A DNA stretch of 64,000 nt from Massilia sp. Se16.2.3 (GTDB lineage Bacteria > Pseudomonadota > Gammaproteobacteria > Burkholderiales > Burkholderiaceae_D). The notes under the pieces are model-generated. The model was not told the DNA's origin, ran no database searches, and was given only the letters and a program-made list of their open reading frames with translations. The stretch is from positions 2,542,001 to 2,606,000 of the forward strand of contig NZ_CP050451.1 of assembly GCF_014171595.1 (NCBI RefSeq). Direction: 5' to 3'. Below, piece by piece: positions 1 through 8,744 of this stretch (positions are counted from its first letter, which is position 1; each line of letters opens with the position of its first letter). The translations under genes and the position numbers were made by a program.

Positions 1-1578
1 ACCAACCGCTATCCGGCCGGATCGCCTGAAGCCCAGGCGCTGGCCCGCGACAACGCGGCCAACATGATCGTGCTCGACGACGGCATCTTCACGACGCCGG
101 CGCAGATTCCCTACCCGGGCCAGGACGGCACCGTACGCGCGGGCGACACCGTCACCGACCTGACCGGCGTGCTCGACTTCGGCGCCATCGGCGGCGGCGG
201 TGCGGCCTTCAAGGTGCAGCCGACCGTGACGCCGGTGTTCTCGCGCACCAACGAGCGCTTGCCTGCACCCCAGGTGGCAAGCGGCAACGTGAAGGTCGCC
301 AGCGCCAACGTGCTGAACTTCTTCACCACCTTTACCAACGGCCAGGATGCCTGGGGCCGCACCGGCCAGGGCTGCACCATCGGCAGCCGCACCAGCGCCG
401 GTAACTGCCGTGGCGCTGACAACATGGCCGAGTTCGTGCGCCAGCGCGACAAGATCGTTGCCGCCCTGTCGGCCGTGAATGCCGACGTCGTCGGCCTGAT
501 GGAAATCCAGAACAACGGCGATACCGCCGTCGACTACCTGGTGCAGCAGCTGAACGGCGTGATGGGTGCCGGCACCTACGCGGTCGTGCCCAAGCCGGCC
601 GCGACCGGCACCGACGCGATCCGCGTGGCCATGATCTACAAGCCGAAGGCGGTCAGCCTGGTGGGTGGCGCACTGTCGGACGGCGACATCGTCAACAACC
701 GCGCACCGATCGCCCAGACCTTCAAGGCCGGCAACGGCGGCAAGTTCTCGCTGGTCGTGAACCACCTGAAGTCGAAGGGCAGCTGCGGCGGCGCCAGGGG
801 CGGCGATGCCGACAGCGGCGACGGCCAGGGCTGCTGGAACGCCAGCCGTGTCGAACAGGCCGCACGCCTGCGCGACTACTTCCTGCCGCAGGTCGTGGCT
901 GCCGCCAACGATCCGGACGTGCTGGTGGTCGGCGACATGAACGCCTATGGCATGGAAGACCCGATCCGCCTGCTGAACGCGGCCGGCTATGTCAACGAGA
1001 TCGAACGCTTCGTGCGTCCGCAGGGCACGCCTTACTCCTACGTGTTCGGTGCCGAAAGCGGCTACCTCGACCACGCGCTGGCCAGCACCAGCCTCGACGG
1101 GCAAGTGGCCGGCGTGACCGAATGGCACAACAATGCCGACGAGCCGGAAGCGATCGACTACAACATCGAGAACGGCAACACGGAACCGTACGTGAAGGAC
1201 GCTTTCCGCGCCTCGGATCACGACCCGGTGGTGGTCAGCCTGAACCTGGCGCCAACCTATCTTGATGTCACGACGTCAAGCTCGATCACGCGTTCGGCAT
1301 TGCTGCTGAACCGCGCAACCGGCAAGTACAGCGCCACCGTGAAGATCACGAACACGAGCGGCGCGGTCCTGACCGGTCCGCTGCACCTGGTGCTCGAAGG
1401 CCTCCCGAGCGGCGTGACGCTCGACGGCAAGAGCGGCGAGCAGGGCGGGGCGCCTTATCTCACCCTGCCAGGCGCATCGCTGGCGCCTGGCGCCACGGTC
1501 AGCGTCACCACCACCTTCACCAACCCATCGAAGTCCAGCATCGGCTACACGCCGAAACTGTTCACCGGCACTTTCTGA
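1..1578 (+). CDS. ExeM/NucH-type extracellular endonuclease, C-terminal part (5' end outside window)
   Basis: The reading frame is open from base 1, so the N-terminus lies outside the window; the first internal ATG is at 64. The protein carries an endonuclease/exonuclease/phosphatase fold. Visible motifs are the VASANVLNFF strand, the EIQNNG metal-binding glutamate, NHLKSKG, the catalytic VVGDMNAYG block and the terminal SDHDPVVV block. After the nuclease domain come about 110 residues with an Ig-like, beta-rich look and a serine/threonine-rich start. Proteins of this family are secreted non-specific nucleases that degrade extracellular DNA. It is followed after 11 bases by a PEP-CTERM protein, which also suggests an envelope or extracellular setting. 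The family call is confident; substrate range cannot be read from sequence. Confidence 0.88.
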   Translation, partial: TNRYPAGSPEAQALARDNAANMIVLDDGIFTTPAQIPYPGQDGTVRAGDTVTDLTGVLDFGAIGGGGAAFKVQPTVTPVFSRTNERLPAPQVASGNVKVASANVLNFFTTFTNGQDAWGRTGQGCTIGSRTSAGNCRGADNMAEFVRQRDKIVAALSAVNADVVGLMEIQNNGDTAVDYLVQQLNGVMGAGTYAVVPKPAATGTDAIRVAMIYKPKAVSLVGGALSDGDIVNNRAPIAQTFKAGNGGKFSLVVNHLKSKGSCGGARGGDADSGDGQGCWNASRVEQAARLRDYFLPQVVAAANDPDVLVVGDMNAYGMEDPIRLLNAAGYVNEIERFVRPQGTPYSYVFGAESGYLDHALASTSLDGQVAGVTEWHNNADEPEAIDYNIENGNTEPYVKDAFRASDHDPVVVSLNLAPTYLDVTTSSSITRSALLLNRATGKYSATVKITNTSGAVLTGPLHLVLEGLPSGVTLDGKSGEQGGAPYLTLPGASLAPGATVSVTTTFTNPSKSSIGYTPKLFTGTF

Positions 1579-1589
1579 GGAAGCGATCC

Positions 1590-2177
1590 ATGTTCAAGCT
1601 GAAAAACCTGTTCACCCGTGCGCTGCTGGCGCTGATGCTGGCAACGGGCGCCGGCGCGGCGCTGGCCGGCCCGACCTACCACGTGACGGTCGACACCCGC
1701 GGCTATGAGGGCAGCGGCACGCTCGACTTCCTGTTCCTCGGTTACGACACCTCGGCGCCAGGCAATGCGTTCCTGAGCAATTTCACGGGGGACTATGGCA
1801 GCGACAGCGCCTTCGAAGGCGATGCGAGCGGCGCCATCGACAGCGGCGTGGTGCTGGGAACGAGCGACTGGTACAACAGCTTCGCGCAATCGGTGAACCT
1901 GGGCGGGCGCTTCGGCTTCGACCTGCGCTTCGACGTCGGTCCAGCCGGCGGCCCGCTCGGTTTCAGCGTCGGCCTGTTCAGCGATGCACTGGGCCAATAC
2001 CTGGGCGCGGACGCCACCCCGGTCTCGTTCGAGCTGAGCCCGGGCCAGCCCGACCTGATCGCACTCGACGCCTCGCTGGTACGCGTGGCCGAGGTGCCGG
2101 AACCGGCGGGCATGGCCCAGCTGGCGCTGGGACTGGCATTGATGGCCTGGACCGCTCGCCAGCGCCGCAAGCGCTGA
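1590..2177 (+). CDS. PEP-CTERM sorting-domain protein (NF038129-like)
   Basis: This 195-residue secreted protein has a signal peptide (residues 1 to about 26, ending ALA|GP). A beta-rich acidic body follows with many Gly, Asp and Phe residues. The C-terminus has the PEP-CTERM sorting tripartite signal: the VPEPA motif near residue 168, a hydrophobic helix, then the basic tail RQRRKR. PEP-CTERM proteins are processed by exosortase and end up at the cell surface or in exopolysaccharide. The body resembles the short PEP-CTERM family seen in Massilia. The start is supported by a GAGG box just upstream, and a strong terminator follows. The exosortase itself is not in this window, and the function of the body is unknown. 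Confidence 0.85.
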   Translation: MFKLKNLFTRALLALMLATGAGAALAGPTYHVTVDTRGYEGSGTLDFLFLGYDTSAPGNAFLSNFTGDYGSDSAFEGDASGAIDSGVVLGTSDWYNSFAQSVNLGGRFGFDLRFDVGPAGGPLGFSVGLFSDALGQYLGADATPVSFELSPGQPDLIALDASLVRVAEVPEPAGMAQLALGLALMAWTARQRRKR

Positions 2178-2203
2178 TCGCGCGCGCTGGCCGCTTCAGG
2201 AGA

Positions 2204-2236
2204 AGCACACCGGACTCGCGTCCGGTGTGCTTTTTT
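2204..2236 (+). terminator. Rho-independent terminator after the PEP-CTERM gene
   Basis: A perfect 12-bp stem (2204-2215 with 2220-2231) closes a four-base TCGC loop and is followed by a run of six T. It ends the nuclease/PEP-CTERM transcript. On the other strand there is no T run, so it is one-directional. Confidence 0.9.
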
Positions 2237-2251
2237 CATGGAAGAGCGGAA

Positions 2252-2518
2252 TCAGCTGCCGGCGCGGCGCATCGCATCGAGGCGATAGGCTTCGGCGTTG
2301 CCGTCGATGATGCGCAGGCCGGCGCAGGCCTGGTCGGCGCAGTCGGGCAGCGGGGTCTTGCCGACCGACGCCGGGTCGACCGAGATGTCGACCACATGGG
2401 TCGCCGCGGCGCTCTGGACAGGGGCATTCATGCCGGTGGCATCGGTGCCGCCGCAGGCGCTCAGGGCGCAGGCAAGGGCGGTAAGGGAGAGCAGGGAGCG
2501 GAGGATATGGGTATGCAT
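2252..2518 (-). CDS. Small hypothetical lipoprotein
   Basis: This 88-residue protein starts with a lipoprotein signal peptide: a hydrophobic stretch from residue 8, then the lipobox LSAC with the modified cysteine at about residue 22, followed by GG. The mature part is about 66 residues and contains the short segment DCADQACAG with two cysteines. No known domain is recognised. It is divergent from the lipoprotein gene at 2827, and the two share a 308-base intergenic region. Coding is supported by the clear signal peptide and by an opposite frame that has no comparable signal. Its function is unknown. Confidence 0.65.
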   Translation of the reverse strand: MHTHILRSLLSLTALACALSACGGTDATGMNAPVQSAAATHVVDISVDPASVGKTPLPDCADQACAGLRIIDGNAEAYRLDAMRRAGS

Positions 2519-2826
2519 GATGGCGTTGAGACGGGCTCGTCAGTGATGGATCTATTGTAGCTAGGAATTTTTTCCTTGGGTCAATAACTTTCTGCCGTTG
2601 GCCGAAGAAGAAAGATATTGAACGCGAGATAGCATACAGATAGGCGAAGATGAATGCTGATTGTGGGAAATATCCTACAGGAAACAAAAAGTGCGATTAG
2701 GAATCATTTTCGATGGCCGTCGCATGGACGCTACACTCCTGTCGCGTTCAAAAACCACGTTCATGTGCGGCGCATGAATACTGCGTGCACGCTTGACCCG
2801 ACAACGCGGGAGCGTATGATGAGCAC
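2519..2826 (+). promoter_or_regulatory. Divergent intergenic region with a sigma-70-like promoter
   Basis: This 308-base gap between two divergent lipoprotein genes is clearly richer in A and T than its surroundings and holds no convincing gene. Near the right end is TTGACC (2793-2798), a 16-base spacer and TATGAT (2815-2820), a good sigma-70 promoter. The predicted transcript start would fall at or just before the ATG at 2827, so the mRNA would have almost no leader, and no strong Shine-Dalgarno box is seen. Confidence 0.55.
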
Positions 2827-3297
2827 ATGAAAAAACTTGCCATTCTCCTACTACTGGCCTTGTCTGCCTGCAGTACCCGGGCAGACGATCCGGCGTCCGC
2901 CTCAAGCACGGGGCCTGCCTCTGAGCCGGCCACTGCCGCCAATGCCGCCACTGCCGCCAATGCCGTGGCCATGCCTGCCGGTGCGCCTGGGGCGAAGTCC
3001 GACTTGCTGGCCCAGATCCGGGCGAAAATAGGCACGGCCGCATGCAGCAGCGACAGCCAGTGCCAGGTCATCCCGATCGGCGCCAAGGCCTGTGGCGGCC
3101 CGGCCAGCTACCTGCCCCGGTCGAGCGCGCAGACGAACGGCGCCGAACTGCAGGCGCTGGCCGACCGCTACCGCGACGAGCAGCACGCCAGCAACAAGCG
3201 TTCGAACATGATCTCGAACTGCATGGTGGTGGCTCCGCCGGGCGTGACCTGCCGCGCCGGCACCTGCCAGGCGGTTGACGCCCCGGCGCCGCGGTAA
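2827..3297 (+). CDS. Hypothetical lipoprotein with Cys-rich C-terminal domain
   Basis: This 156-residue lipoprotein has a type II signal peptide with the lipobox LSAC (Cys15). An Ala/Ser/Thr/Pro-rich linker (about residues 20-55) contains an imperfect repeat ATAANA. A compact domain of about 95 residues follows, with six cysteines in CSSDSQC, KACGGP, NCMV and TCRAGTC. The spacing suggests disulfides in the periplasm. I have seen similar Cys patterns only in uncharacterised proteobacterial proteins, so no function is assigned. It stands alone, 162 bases upstream of gspG. Confidence 0.7.
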   Translation: MKKLAILLLLALSACSTRADDPASASSTGPASEPATAANAATAANAVAMPAGAPGAKSDLLAQIRAKIGTAACSSDSQCQVIPIGAKACGGPASYLPRSSAQTNGAELQALADRYRDEQHASNKRSNMISNCMVVAPPGVTCRAGTCQAVDAPAPR

Positions 3298-3459
3298 GCA
3301 GACCGCGGGGTGCTGGTTCGGGGGATCCCCATGCCGCCGGCACGGGGTGTGCAAGGGTGTGCAAGCGGCGCAACTTCGGCCGGTTTGGCGTTGCCTCATG
3401 GATAACCCCATGGTACTCTGCTGGGACGCGGCCGCCTGGCCGAATCAGGAGTCATCTGG

Positions 3460-3900
3460 ATGTCGCAAGCACCACTCGCCGGACCGCGTCGCGGACTGAA
3501 ACAAGGTTTTACGCTGCTCGAATTGCTGGTCGTGATCGTCATCATCGGCCTGCTCGCCGCCTACGTTGGTCCCAAGTATTTTTCCCAGCTCGGCAAGTCG
3601 GAAGTGACGATCGCCAGGGCGCAAATCGACGCTTTCGAGAAGTCGCTCGACACCTACCGCCTCGACGTCGGCCGTTATCCGACGGGGGAAGAGGGCCTGA
3701 ATGCCCTGATGGCGGCGCCCGCCAGTGCCGGCGCCAAGTGGAACGGTCCCTACCTGAAGAAGGGCGTGCCGCAAGACCCCTGGGGCCATCCGTATCAATA
3801 CCGTTCGCCCGCTGCCAAGGGAGAATACGAAATCATCTCGCTCGGCCGCGACGGCCAGCCTGGCGGCAGCGGCGACAACGCCGACATTTCCTCGCTCTGA
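3460..3900 (+). CDS. gspG: Type II secretion major pseudopilin GspG
   Basis: This 146-residue protein is the major pseudopilin that forms the secretion pseudopilus. It has a short basic leader and the prepilin peptidase site KQG|FTLLELLVVIVIIG (cleavage after Gly18 with the +5 Glu present), followed by the long N-terminal hydrophobic helix. The C-terminal domain shows the GspG signature: RYPTGEEGLNAL, GPYLKKGVPQDPWGHPYQY, and the acidic end DGQPGGSGDNADI that binds calcium in known GspG proteins. Length matches the family. It is the first gene of the secretion operon, 45 bases upstream of gspF. No prepilin peptidase gene is in the window. Confidence 0.95.
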   Translation: MSQAPLAGPRRGLKQGFTLLELLVVIVIIGLLAAYVGPKYFSQLGKSEVTIARAQIDAFEKSLDTYRLDVGRYPTGEEGLNALMAAPASAGAKWNGPYLKKGVPQDPWGHPYQYRSPAAKGEYEIISLGRDGQPGGSGDNADISSL

Positions 3901-3945
3901 TTTCCGTTCCCTTTCCTTCTTCACCACACATCCGGGCACGTCTTC

Positions 3946-5133
3946 ATGCAGTTCGCAGTACGCACCCTTGCGCCCGACCTCTCGATCTCCAGCCTCGTGG
4001 TCGATGCGCTCGATGAAACCGACGCGCGCCGGCAAATCGAGGCGCAAGGCCTCTTCGTCAGCGACATCGCGCCGGCCGGCGGAGCGGTAGCGCGCACGCG
4101 CGGCCCGAAGCTCTCGCTCGTCCTGTTTTCCCGGGAATTGCTGGCCCTCCTGAATGCGGGCCTGGGCATCGTCGAAGGCCCTGGAAGCGCTGCTGGAGAA
4201 GGAAGCCAATCCCGCCGCGCGCGCCGTGCTCGAGCGCCTGCTCGCCGGCCTGCGCGAAGGCAAGCGTTTTTTTCCAGCGTGCTGGCAAGCCAGCCGCAAT
4301 TGTTCCCGCCGCTGTATGTCGGCATCGTGCGCGCCGCCGAAGGCACCAGCGACCTGCCGCGGGCGCTCTCCCGCTATATCGACTACCAGCAGCGCATCGA
4401 TACCGTGCGCGCGAAAATCGTCAGCGCCTCGATCTACCCGGTCATCCTGCTGTGCGTGGGCGGCGGCGTGTCGACTTTCCTGATCGGCTATGTGGTGCCG
4501 CGCTTTGCCGAGGTCTACCAGGGTGCCGGGCGCAACCTGCCGTGGATGAGCCAATTGCTGCTCGAGTGGGGCCAGTTCGCGGCCAGCCACGGCACGGCCG
4601 TCCTGCTGACGCTGGGCACTGCGGTAGCGGCTGCGGTGCTGGGCGTACGCCGCATGCTGCGTAGCGGTGGCATCACGCGCCTGCTGGCGCGCCTGCCCGG
4701 TATCGGCGAGCGTGCCCGCATCTATGAACTCTCGCGCCTCTACCTGACGCTCGGCATGCTGCTTGAGGCCGGCATCACCATCGTCGGCGCCATCGAGACG
4801 GTGGGGCCGATGGTGTCAGGCTCGCTGCGCGCGGCGCTGACGAACGCGCGCCTCGCCATCGAATCGGGCCGCCCACTGTCGGACGCCTTCGAAGCACATG
4901 GCCTGACCACGCCGATCTCGCTGCGCATGCTGCGCGTGGGCGAACGCACCGGCGACATGGGCCCGATGCTCACGCAATCGGCCGCCTTCTACGACGGCGA
5001 AATCAGCCGCTGGATCGACCGCTTCACGCGCACCTTCGAGCCGCTGTTGATGGCGGCCATCGGCCTGGTGGTGGGCGCCATCGTGGTGCTGCTGTACATG
5101 CCGATCTTCGACCTGGCGGTAGACATGTCGTGA
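3946..5133 (+). CDS. gspF: Type II secretion inner-membrane platform protein GspF (locally frame-scrambled)
   Basis: GspF is the polytopic inner-membrane platform that couples the GspE ATPase to the pseudopilus. Two T2SSF domains are present. The second (about residues 200-395) is clean, with LYLTLGMLLEAGITI, RVGERTGDMGPML and the final membrane helix. In the first domain, residues 78 to about 107 read as an Arg/Pro-rich nonsense stretch. The expected sequence (ALEALLEKEANPAARAVL and on through GLREGKRF) lies in the next frame. An extra G at 4177-4178 leaves the frame and the T7 run at 4267-4273 returns to it. The overall frame and length (395) are therefore kept, while about 32 residues are wrong as written. 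The stop overlaps the start of gspE. Confidence 0.9.
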   Translation: MQFAVRTLAPDLSISSLVVDALDETDARRQIEAQGLFVSDIAPAGGAVARTRGPKLSLVLFSRELLALLNAGLGIVEGPGSAAGEGSQSRRARRARAPARRPARRQAFFSSVLASQPQLFPPLYVGIVRAAEGTSDLPRALSRYIDYQQRIDTVRAKIVSASIYPVILLCVGGGVSTFLIGYVVPRFAEVYQGAGRNLPWMSQLLLEWGQFAASHGTAVLLTLGTAVAAAVLGVRRMLRSGGITRLLARLPGIGERARIYELSRLYLTLGMLLEAGITIVGAIETVGPMVSGSLRAALTNARLAIESGRPLSDAFEAHGLTTPISLRMLRVGERTGDMGPMLTQSAAFYDGEISRWIDRFTRTFEPLLMAAIGLVVGAIVVLLYMPIFDLAVDMS

Positions 5134-6815
5134 GTGCGTCCATCCTCGCTCCGGACCTGCTGGCGCGTGCGCGCCTGCAAAGCCGCCAGTCACAGCGCCC
5201 GCTCGTGGCCGAACTCGAGGCGCTGACCGGCCTCGATCCGCGCCAGCTCGTCGGCGCCCTGGCCGAGCCTTTTGGACTCTCGGTCATGGAAACCACCGAG
5301 ATGCTGAGCCAGGAGCCGGCTTTCGACCTGCTGCCCTTGGCGCAGGCACTGGCGCGTCACTGCGTGCTGCTGCGCGGTCCGAACCGCGAACTCACCGGCG
5401 TGATCGCCGATCCGTTCGACCTGGACCAGCAGACCTGGCTGTCGAACCGTGCCGGCGCCAGCGCACGCGCGCCACTGCACCTGCGCCTGGCGCTCGCCTC
5501 CGACATCCAGGCCTATCTGTCGCGCCAGGAAGCCTCGGCGCGCGCAGTCGACAGCATCGTCCCCAGCAGCGGGGATGGACGGCGCGACGGCAAGACCGCC
5601 GCCGTGCTCTCGTTCGCCTCGGTGTCGGAAGCGGGCAGCCCGGCCGTCAAGCTGGTCAACTCCACGCTCTACGATGCCCTGAAAGCCGGCGCGTCCGACA
5701 TCCACCTGGAGAGCACCGCCGGCGGCCTGGCTGTGAAATACCGCGTCGACGGGGTGCTCGACCATGCGACCACGGTCGGCGGCATCGAGCTGGCCGAACA
5801 CATCATCTCGCGCCTGAAGGTGCTGGCCGAACTCGACATCGCCGAGCGCCGCATCCCGCAGGACGGCAGTTTCCGGGTCGAGTCGAACGGACGCGACATC
5901 GACCTGCGCGTCTCGATCATGCCCAGCATTCATGGCGAGGATGCGGTCATCCGTATCCTCGACAAACGCGCCATGGTCGAAGCCTATGGCGCGCTGACGC
6001 TGGAAGCGCTGGGCTTTGACGCGCCCTCGCTGGCGACCCTGCGCGCCCTGGCCCAGGAAGCCTATGGCATGCTGCTGGTGACAGGGCCGACCGGCTCGGG
6101 CAAGACCACCACGCTATACGCGGCGCTGACCGAAATCCACAACGGCCGCGAAAAGATCATCACCATCGAGGACCCGGTCGAGTACCAGCTGCCGGGCATC
6201 CTGCAGATCCCGGTCAACGAGAAGAAGGGACTGACGTTCGCGAAAGGCCTGCGTTCGATCCTGCGCCATGACCCGGACAAGATCATGGTCGGCGAGATCC
6301 GCGACCGCGAAACGGCGGAAATCGCGGTGCAATCGGCGCTGACCGGCCACCTGGTCCTGACGACCGTCCACGCCAACAACGTGTTCGACGTGTTCGGCCG
6401 CTTCACCCACATGGGCATCGACCCGTACGCCTTCGTGTCGGCCCTGAACGGCATCTGGGCCCAGCGCCTGATCCGCATGAACTGCCCGCACTGCGCCACG
6501 CAGTACGACCCGAGCGAGGCGGAACTGGCCTCGGTGCGGCTCGAGCGCATGGAGGTCGCGGACTACCTCTTCATGCGCGGCAAGGGCTGCGGCGATTGCC
6601 GCGGCACCGGCTATCGCGGCCGCCGCTCGATCGCCGAGATATTGACCCTGAACGACGAGATCCGCGAGCTGATCGTCGACAAGCAGCCGATCCGCCGCAT
6701 CAAGGCCGCCGCCCACGCGAACGGCACCCGCAGCCTGCGCCTGGCCGCGCTCGATCTGGTCAAGCGCGGCGCGACCACGCTCGAGGAAATCAAACGGGTG
6801 ACCCAGCATGCCTAG
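5130..6815 (+). CDS. gspE: Type II secretion ATPase GspE
   Basis: This 561-residue hexameric ATPase powers pseudopilus assembly from the cytoplasmic face. It has an N-terminal GspE/PilB N1-like domain (to about residue 130), then N2 and the RecA-like core. Walker A GPTGSGKT lies at residues 319-326, followed by the Asp box IEDPVEYQ, the Walker B-like IMVGEIRDRETAE, and the His box TTVHANN. Four zinc-ligating cysteines sit at 452, 455, 487 and 490, as in GspE/PilB. It starts with GTG inside the gspF stop (GTGA overlap) and its stop overlaps the next gene by eight bases, so translation is probably coupled. All catalytic motifs are intact. Confidence 0.95.
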   Translation: MSASILAPDLLARARLQSRQSQRPLVAELEALTGLDPRQLVGALAEPFGLSVMETTEMLSQEPAFDLLPLAQALARHCVLLRGPNRELTGVIADPFDLDQQTWLSNRAGASARAPLHLRLALASDIQAYLSRQEASARAVDSIVPSSGDGRRDGKTAAVLSFASVSEAGSPAVKLVNSTLYDALKAGASDIHLESTAGGLAVKYRVDGVLDHATTVGGIELAEHIISRLKVLAELDIAERRIPQDGSFRVESNGRDIDLRVSIMPSIHGEDAVIRILDKRAMVEAYGALTLEALGFDAPSLATLRALAQEAYGMLLVTGPTGSGKTTTLYAALTEIHNGREKIITIEDPVEYQLPGILQIPVNEKKGLTFAKGLRSILRHDPDKIMVGEIRDRETAEIAVQSALTGHLVLTTVHANNVFDVFGRFTHMGIDPYAFVSALNGIWAQRLIRMNCPHCATQYDPSEAELASVRLERMEVADYLFMRGKGCGDCRGTGYRGRRSIAEILTLNDEIRELIVDKQPIRRIKAAAHANGTRSLRLAALDLVKRGATTLEEIKRVTQHA

Positions 6816-7626
6816 ACTGCCCGGACAAAGCCTGCGCCTCGGCGTCGACCACGACAGCCTGGCACTCGTGCGCCACAGCCGCCTGTTCGGCGCGGCCAGC
6901 ACCGTGCTGGCTGAAGCCCGTATCGCCGATGCGAACGACGCCGCCGAACTGCTGCGCGGCCTGCGCCAGCTGGGGGAGGTCGCACCGCTGGCGCACTGGC
7001 CGGTGAGCGTGGTAGTGGCCGACGAACTGGCGCGCATGTGGCAGGTGGCGCCGCCGCCTGCGGCCGCGAGTCCCGCCGACCTGGACGCCGCCTGCGCGAT
7101 GCGCTATCAGTCGCTGTTCGGCGCGCCCCCAGGCGGCTGGACGATCGCCGCCGACTGGCAGGCGGGGCAGCCCTTCCTGGCTGCCGCGCTGCAGGACGGC
7201 TTGCTCGCGACGCTGCGCGAATGGTCGCGCGAATCCCGCTGCCACCTGATGCAAGTCGTGCCTCAATTCGTCGCGGCGATGAATGCCTGGCGCCGTGCGC
7301 GCCGTCCCGGTGCCTGGTTCGGCCTGGTGCATGGGCAGGTGCTGAGCATCGCGGCCTACGAGGGCCCGCGCCTGGCTGCCCTGCGCAGCACCGTGGTGCC
7401 CCCTGGCGCCGGCCGCGACTGGCTCGCCAGCCTGGTCGCGCGCGAGGCGCTGCGCGTGGGCGTGGCGCAGCCGGAACTGCTGCAGGTATGCGGGCCGGCG
7501 CCGCGCGCCTGGGGCGGCAGCGACGACAAGCTGAAGTTCGCCTGCACGCTGCTGGGCGGCGAGAGCGATGACACCAAAGGCCATTCCGGCATCGTGCGCC
7601 TGGCCTGTACCGGGAGCGCCGCATGA
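6808..7626 (+). CDS. PilM/GspL-like cytoplasmic assembly protein
   Basis: This 272-residue protein has no signal peptide and no membrane helix. By position it fits the PilM-like protein (the cytoplasmic actin-fold part of GspL) that docks the ATPase to the inner-membrane complex. It begins GQSLRLGVDHDSLAL, resembling the start of the actin-like fold, and contains several alternating hydrophobic strands. Sequence identity to PilM is weak, so the call rests mainly on being between gspE and a PilN-like gene in an operon with overlapping stops and starts (8 bases with gspE, ATGA with the next gene). Confidence 0.65.
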   Translation: MPRLPGQSLRLGVDHDSLALVRHSRLFGAASTVLAEARIADANDAAELLRGLRQLGEVAPLAHWPVSVVVADELARMWQVAPPPAAASPADLDAACAMRYQSLFGAPPGGWTIAADWQAGQPFLAAALQDGLLATLREWSRESRCHLMQVVPQFVAAMNAWRRARRPGAWFGLVHGQVLSIAAYEGPRLAALRSTVVPPGAGRDWLASLVAREALRVGVAQPELLQVCGPAPRAWGGSDDKLKFACTLLGGESDDTKGHSGIVRLACTGSAA

Positions 7627-8181
7627 AGCGCGTGCGCCTGGATTTCGCACCGCCCAGCCTGCGCCGCACGCTGTACCTTGCGCCGGCCTGGGCCTGGGTG
7701 ACCGCGCTTGGTGCTGCCGCGCTGTGCCTGACCGCGCTGGTGCAGGTGCTGGATTACCGCGAGGCGCGCGAGGAGGTCGATGCCCAGTGGGCAGCGATTC
7801 GCGACCGCGCCGCGGCCTCGCAGGTGCAGGCGGCGGTGCCGCCGCTGGCCACCCGCGCGGCGCCGGTCGGTGCCCAGCAGGCCGTCGCCGTCAACGCGGC
7901 CATCATGCAGCTGAACCTGCCCTGGGCGCGCCCTGCACGATGCCGTGCGCAGTGCAACACCCGCGAACGTGGCGCTGCTGGCGCTGGAACCGGACGCGAA
8001 AAAGCGCGTGCTGCGCATCACGGCGGAAGCACGCAGCAGCGACGACATGCTGGCCTACGTGGCGGCGCTGGGACGCGAGGAATGGTTCGGCGCAGTCACC
8101 TTGGCGCGCCATGAAGTGCAGGAGCAGGACCCGAACCGGCCCGTGCGCTTCCAGGTCGATGCCGAGTGGGGGACCCCATGA
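7623..8181 (+). pseudogene. PilN-like inner-membrane assembly protein, frameshifted
   Basis: A short cytoplasmic stretch, one membrane helix (about residues 22-42, starting APAWAWVTALG) and a coiled-coil segment with an Ala-rich linker give the PilN layout. At the GGG of 7924-7926 the frame is lost. Removing one G restores LPWRALHDAVRSATPANVAL, followed by a ferredoxin-like domain with ITAEARSSDDMLAYVAALG, ending at TGA 8179-8181. The repaired protein has 185 residues, close to PilN. As written, translation would run on in the wrong frame to 8114. Because the rest of the reading frame is well kept, a sequence error is more likely than real inactivation. It overlaps both neighbours by ATGA. 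Confidence 0.7.
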
Positions 8182-8744
8182 TGCCGCAAGGGGGTAACGC
8201 GCTCCTGCGCATGCGCCTGGCGCTGCGTGCCACCAGTGCGCTGCTACTGGCGGCCGTGCTGCTGTGCGCGGCGGCGCTGGCGCTGCTGGCCTGGGTACTG
8301 CCGGCGCGCGACAAACTGGAACGGGAGCGCGCCGAAGCGGCGGACATCGCACGTCGCCCGCCAACGGTCGCGGCGCACGCGCCTGTCGTCGACAACGCCG
8401 CCGCCAACCTGGCGCTGTTCCAGGCCGCGCTGGGCAACCCGCGCCACCTCGAGCGCGAGTTGAAGACCCTGTTCGACCTTGCCGCGAAAAGCGGGCTGCT
8501 ACTCCGCCAGGGCGAGTACAAGAGCGGCTACGACCGCAACGCGCGTCTTGCCACCTACCAAGTCAGCCTGCCGGTGAAAGGGAGCTATGCCCAGGTCTGG
8601 CAGTTCGCGCTGCTGGCGCTGCGGGCCATTCCCTTCGCCTCGCTCGACGAGGTCAGCTTCCGGCGCGAGGCCATCGGCGAGCCGACAGTCGAAGCGCGCC
8701 TGCGCCTGACCCTCTACCTGCAAGACACGCGAGGGGCGCCATGA
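8178..8744 (+). CDS. PilO/GspM-like inner-membrane assembly protein
   Basis: The ATG at 8178, in an ATGA overlap with the previous stop, is the best start; a GTG at 8166 is possible. The product (188 residues) has one N-terminal membrane helix (ALLLAAVLLCAAALALLAW). A short coiled coil with a Lys/Glu/Arg pattern follows, then a ferredoxin-like domain in which VSLPVKGSYAQVWQF and IPFASLDEVSFRRE are typical of PilO and GspM proteins. PilO pairs with PilN in the periplasm to link the inner-membrane platform with the secretin. The assignment is by topology and place in the operon. Confidence 0.7.
   Translation: MMPQGGNALLRMRLALRATSALLLAAVLLCAAALALLAWVLPARDKLERERAEAADIARRPPTVAAHAPVVDNAAANLALFQAALGNPRHLERELKTLFDLAAKSGLLLRQGEYKSGYDRNARLATYQVSLPVKGSYAQVWQFALLALRAIPFASLDEVSFRREAIGEPTVEARLRLTLYLQDTRGAP

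Noticed and set aside
4154..4300. Programmed frameshifting in gspF
   Set aside because: Two opposite changes 90 bases apart only scramble a conserved helix. A T7 run is slippery, but the first change has no such signal, so a sequence error is simpler.
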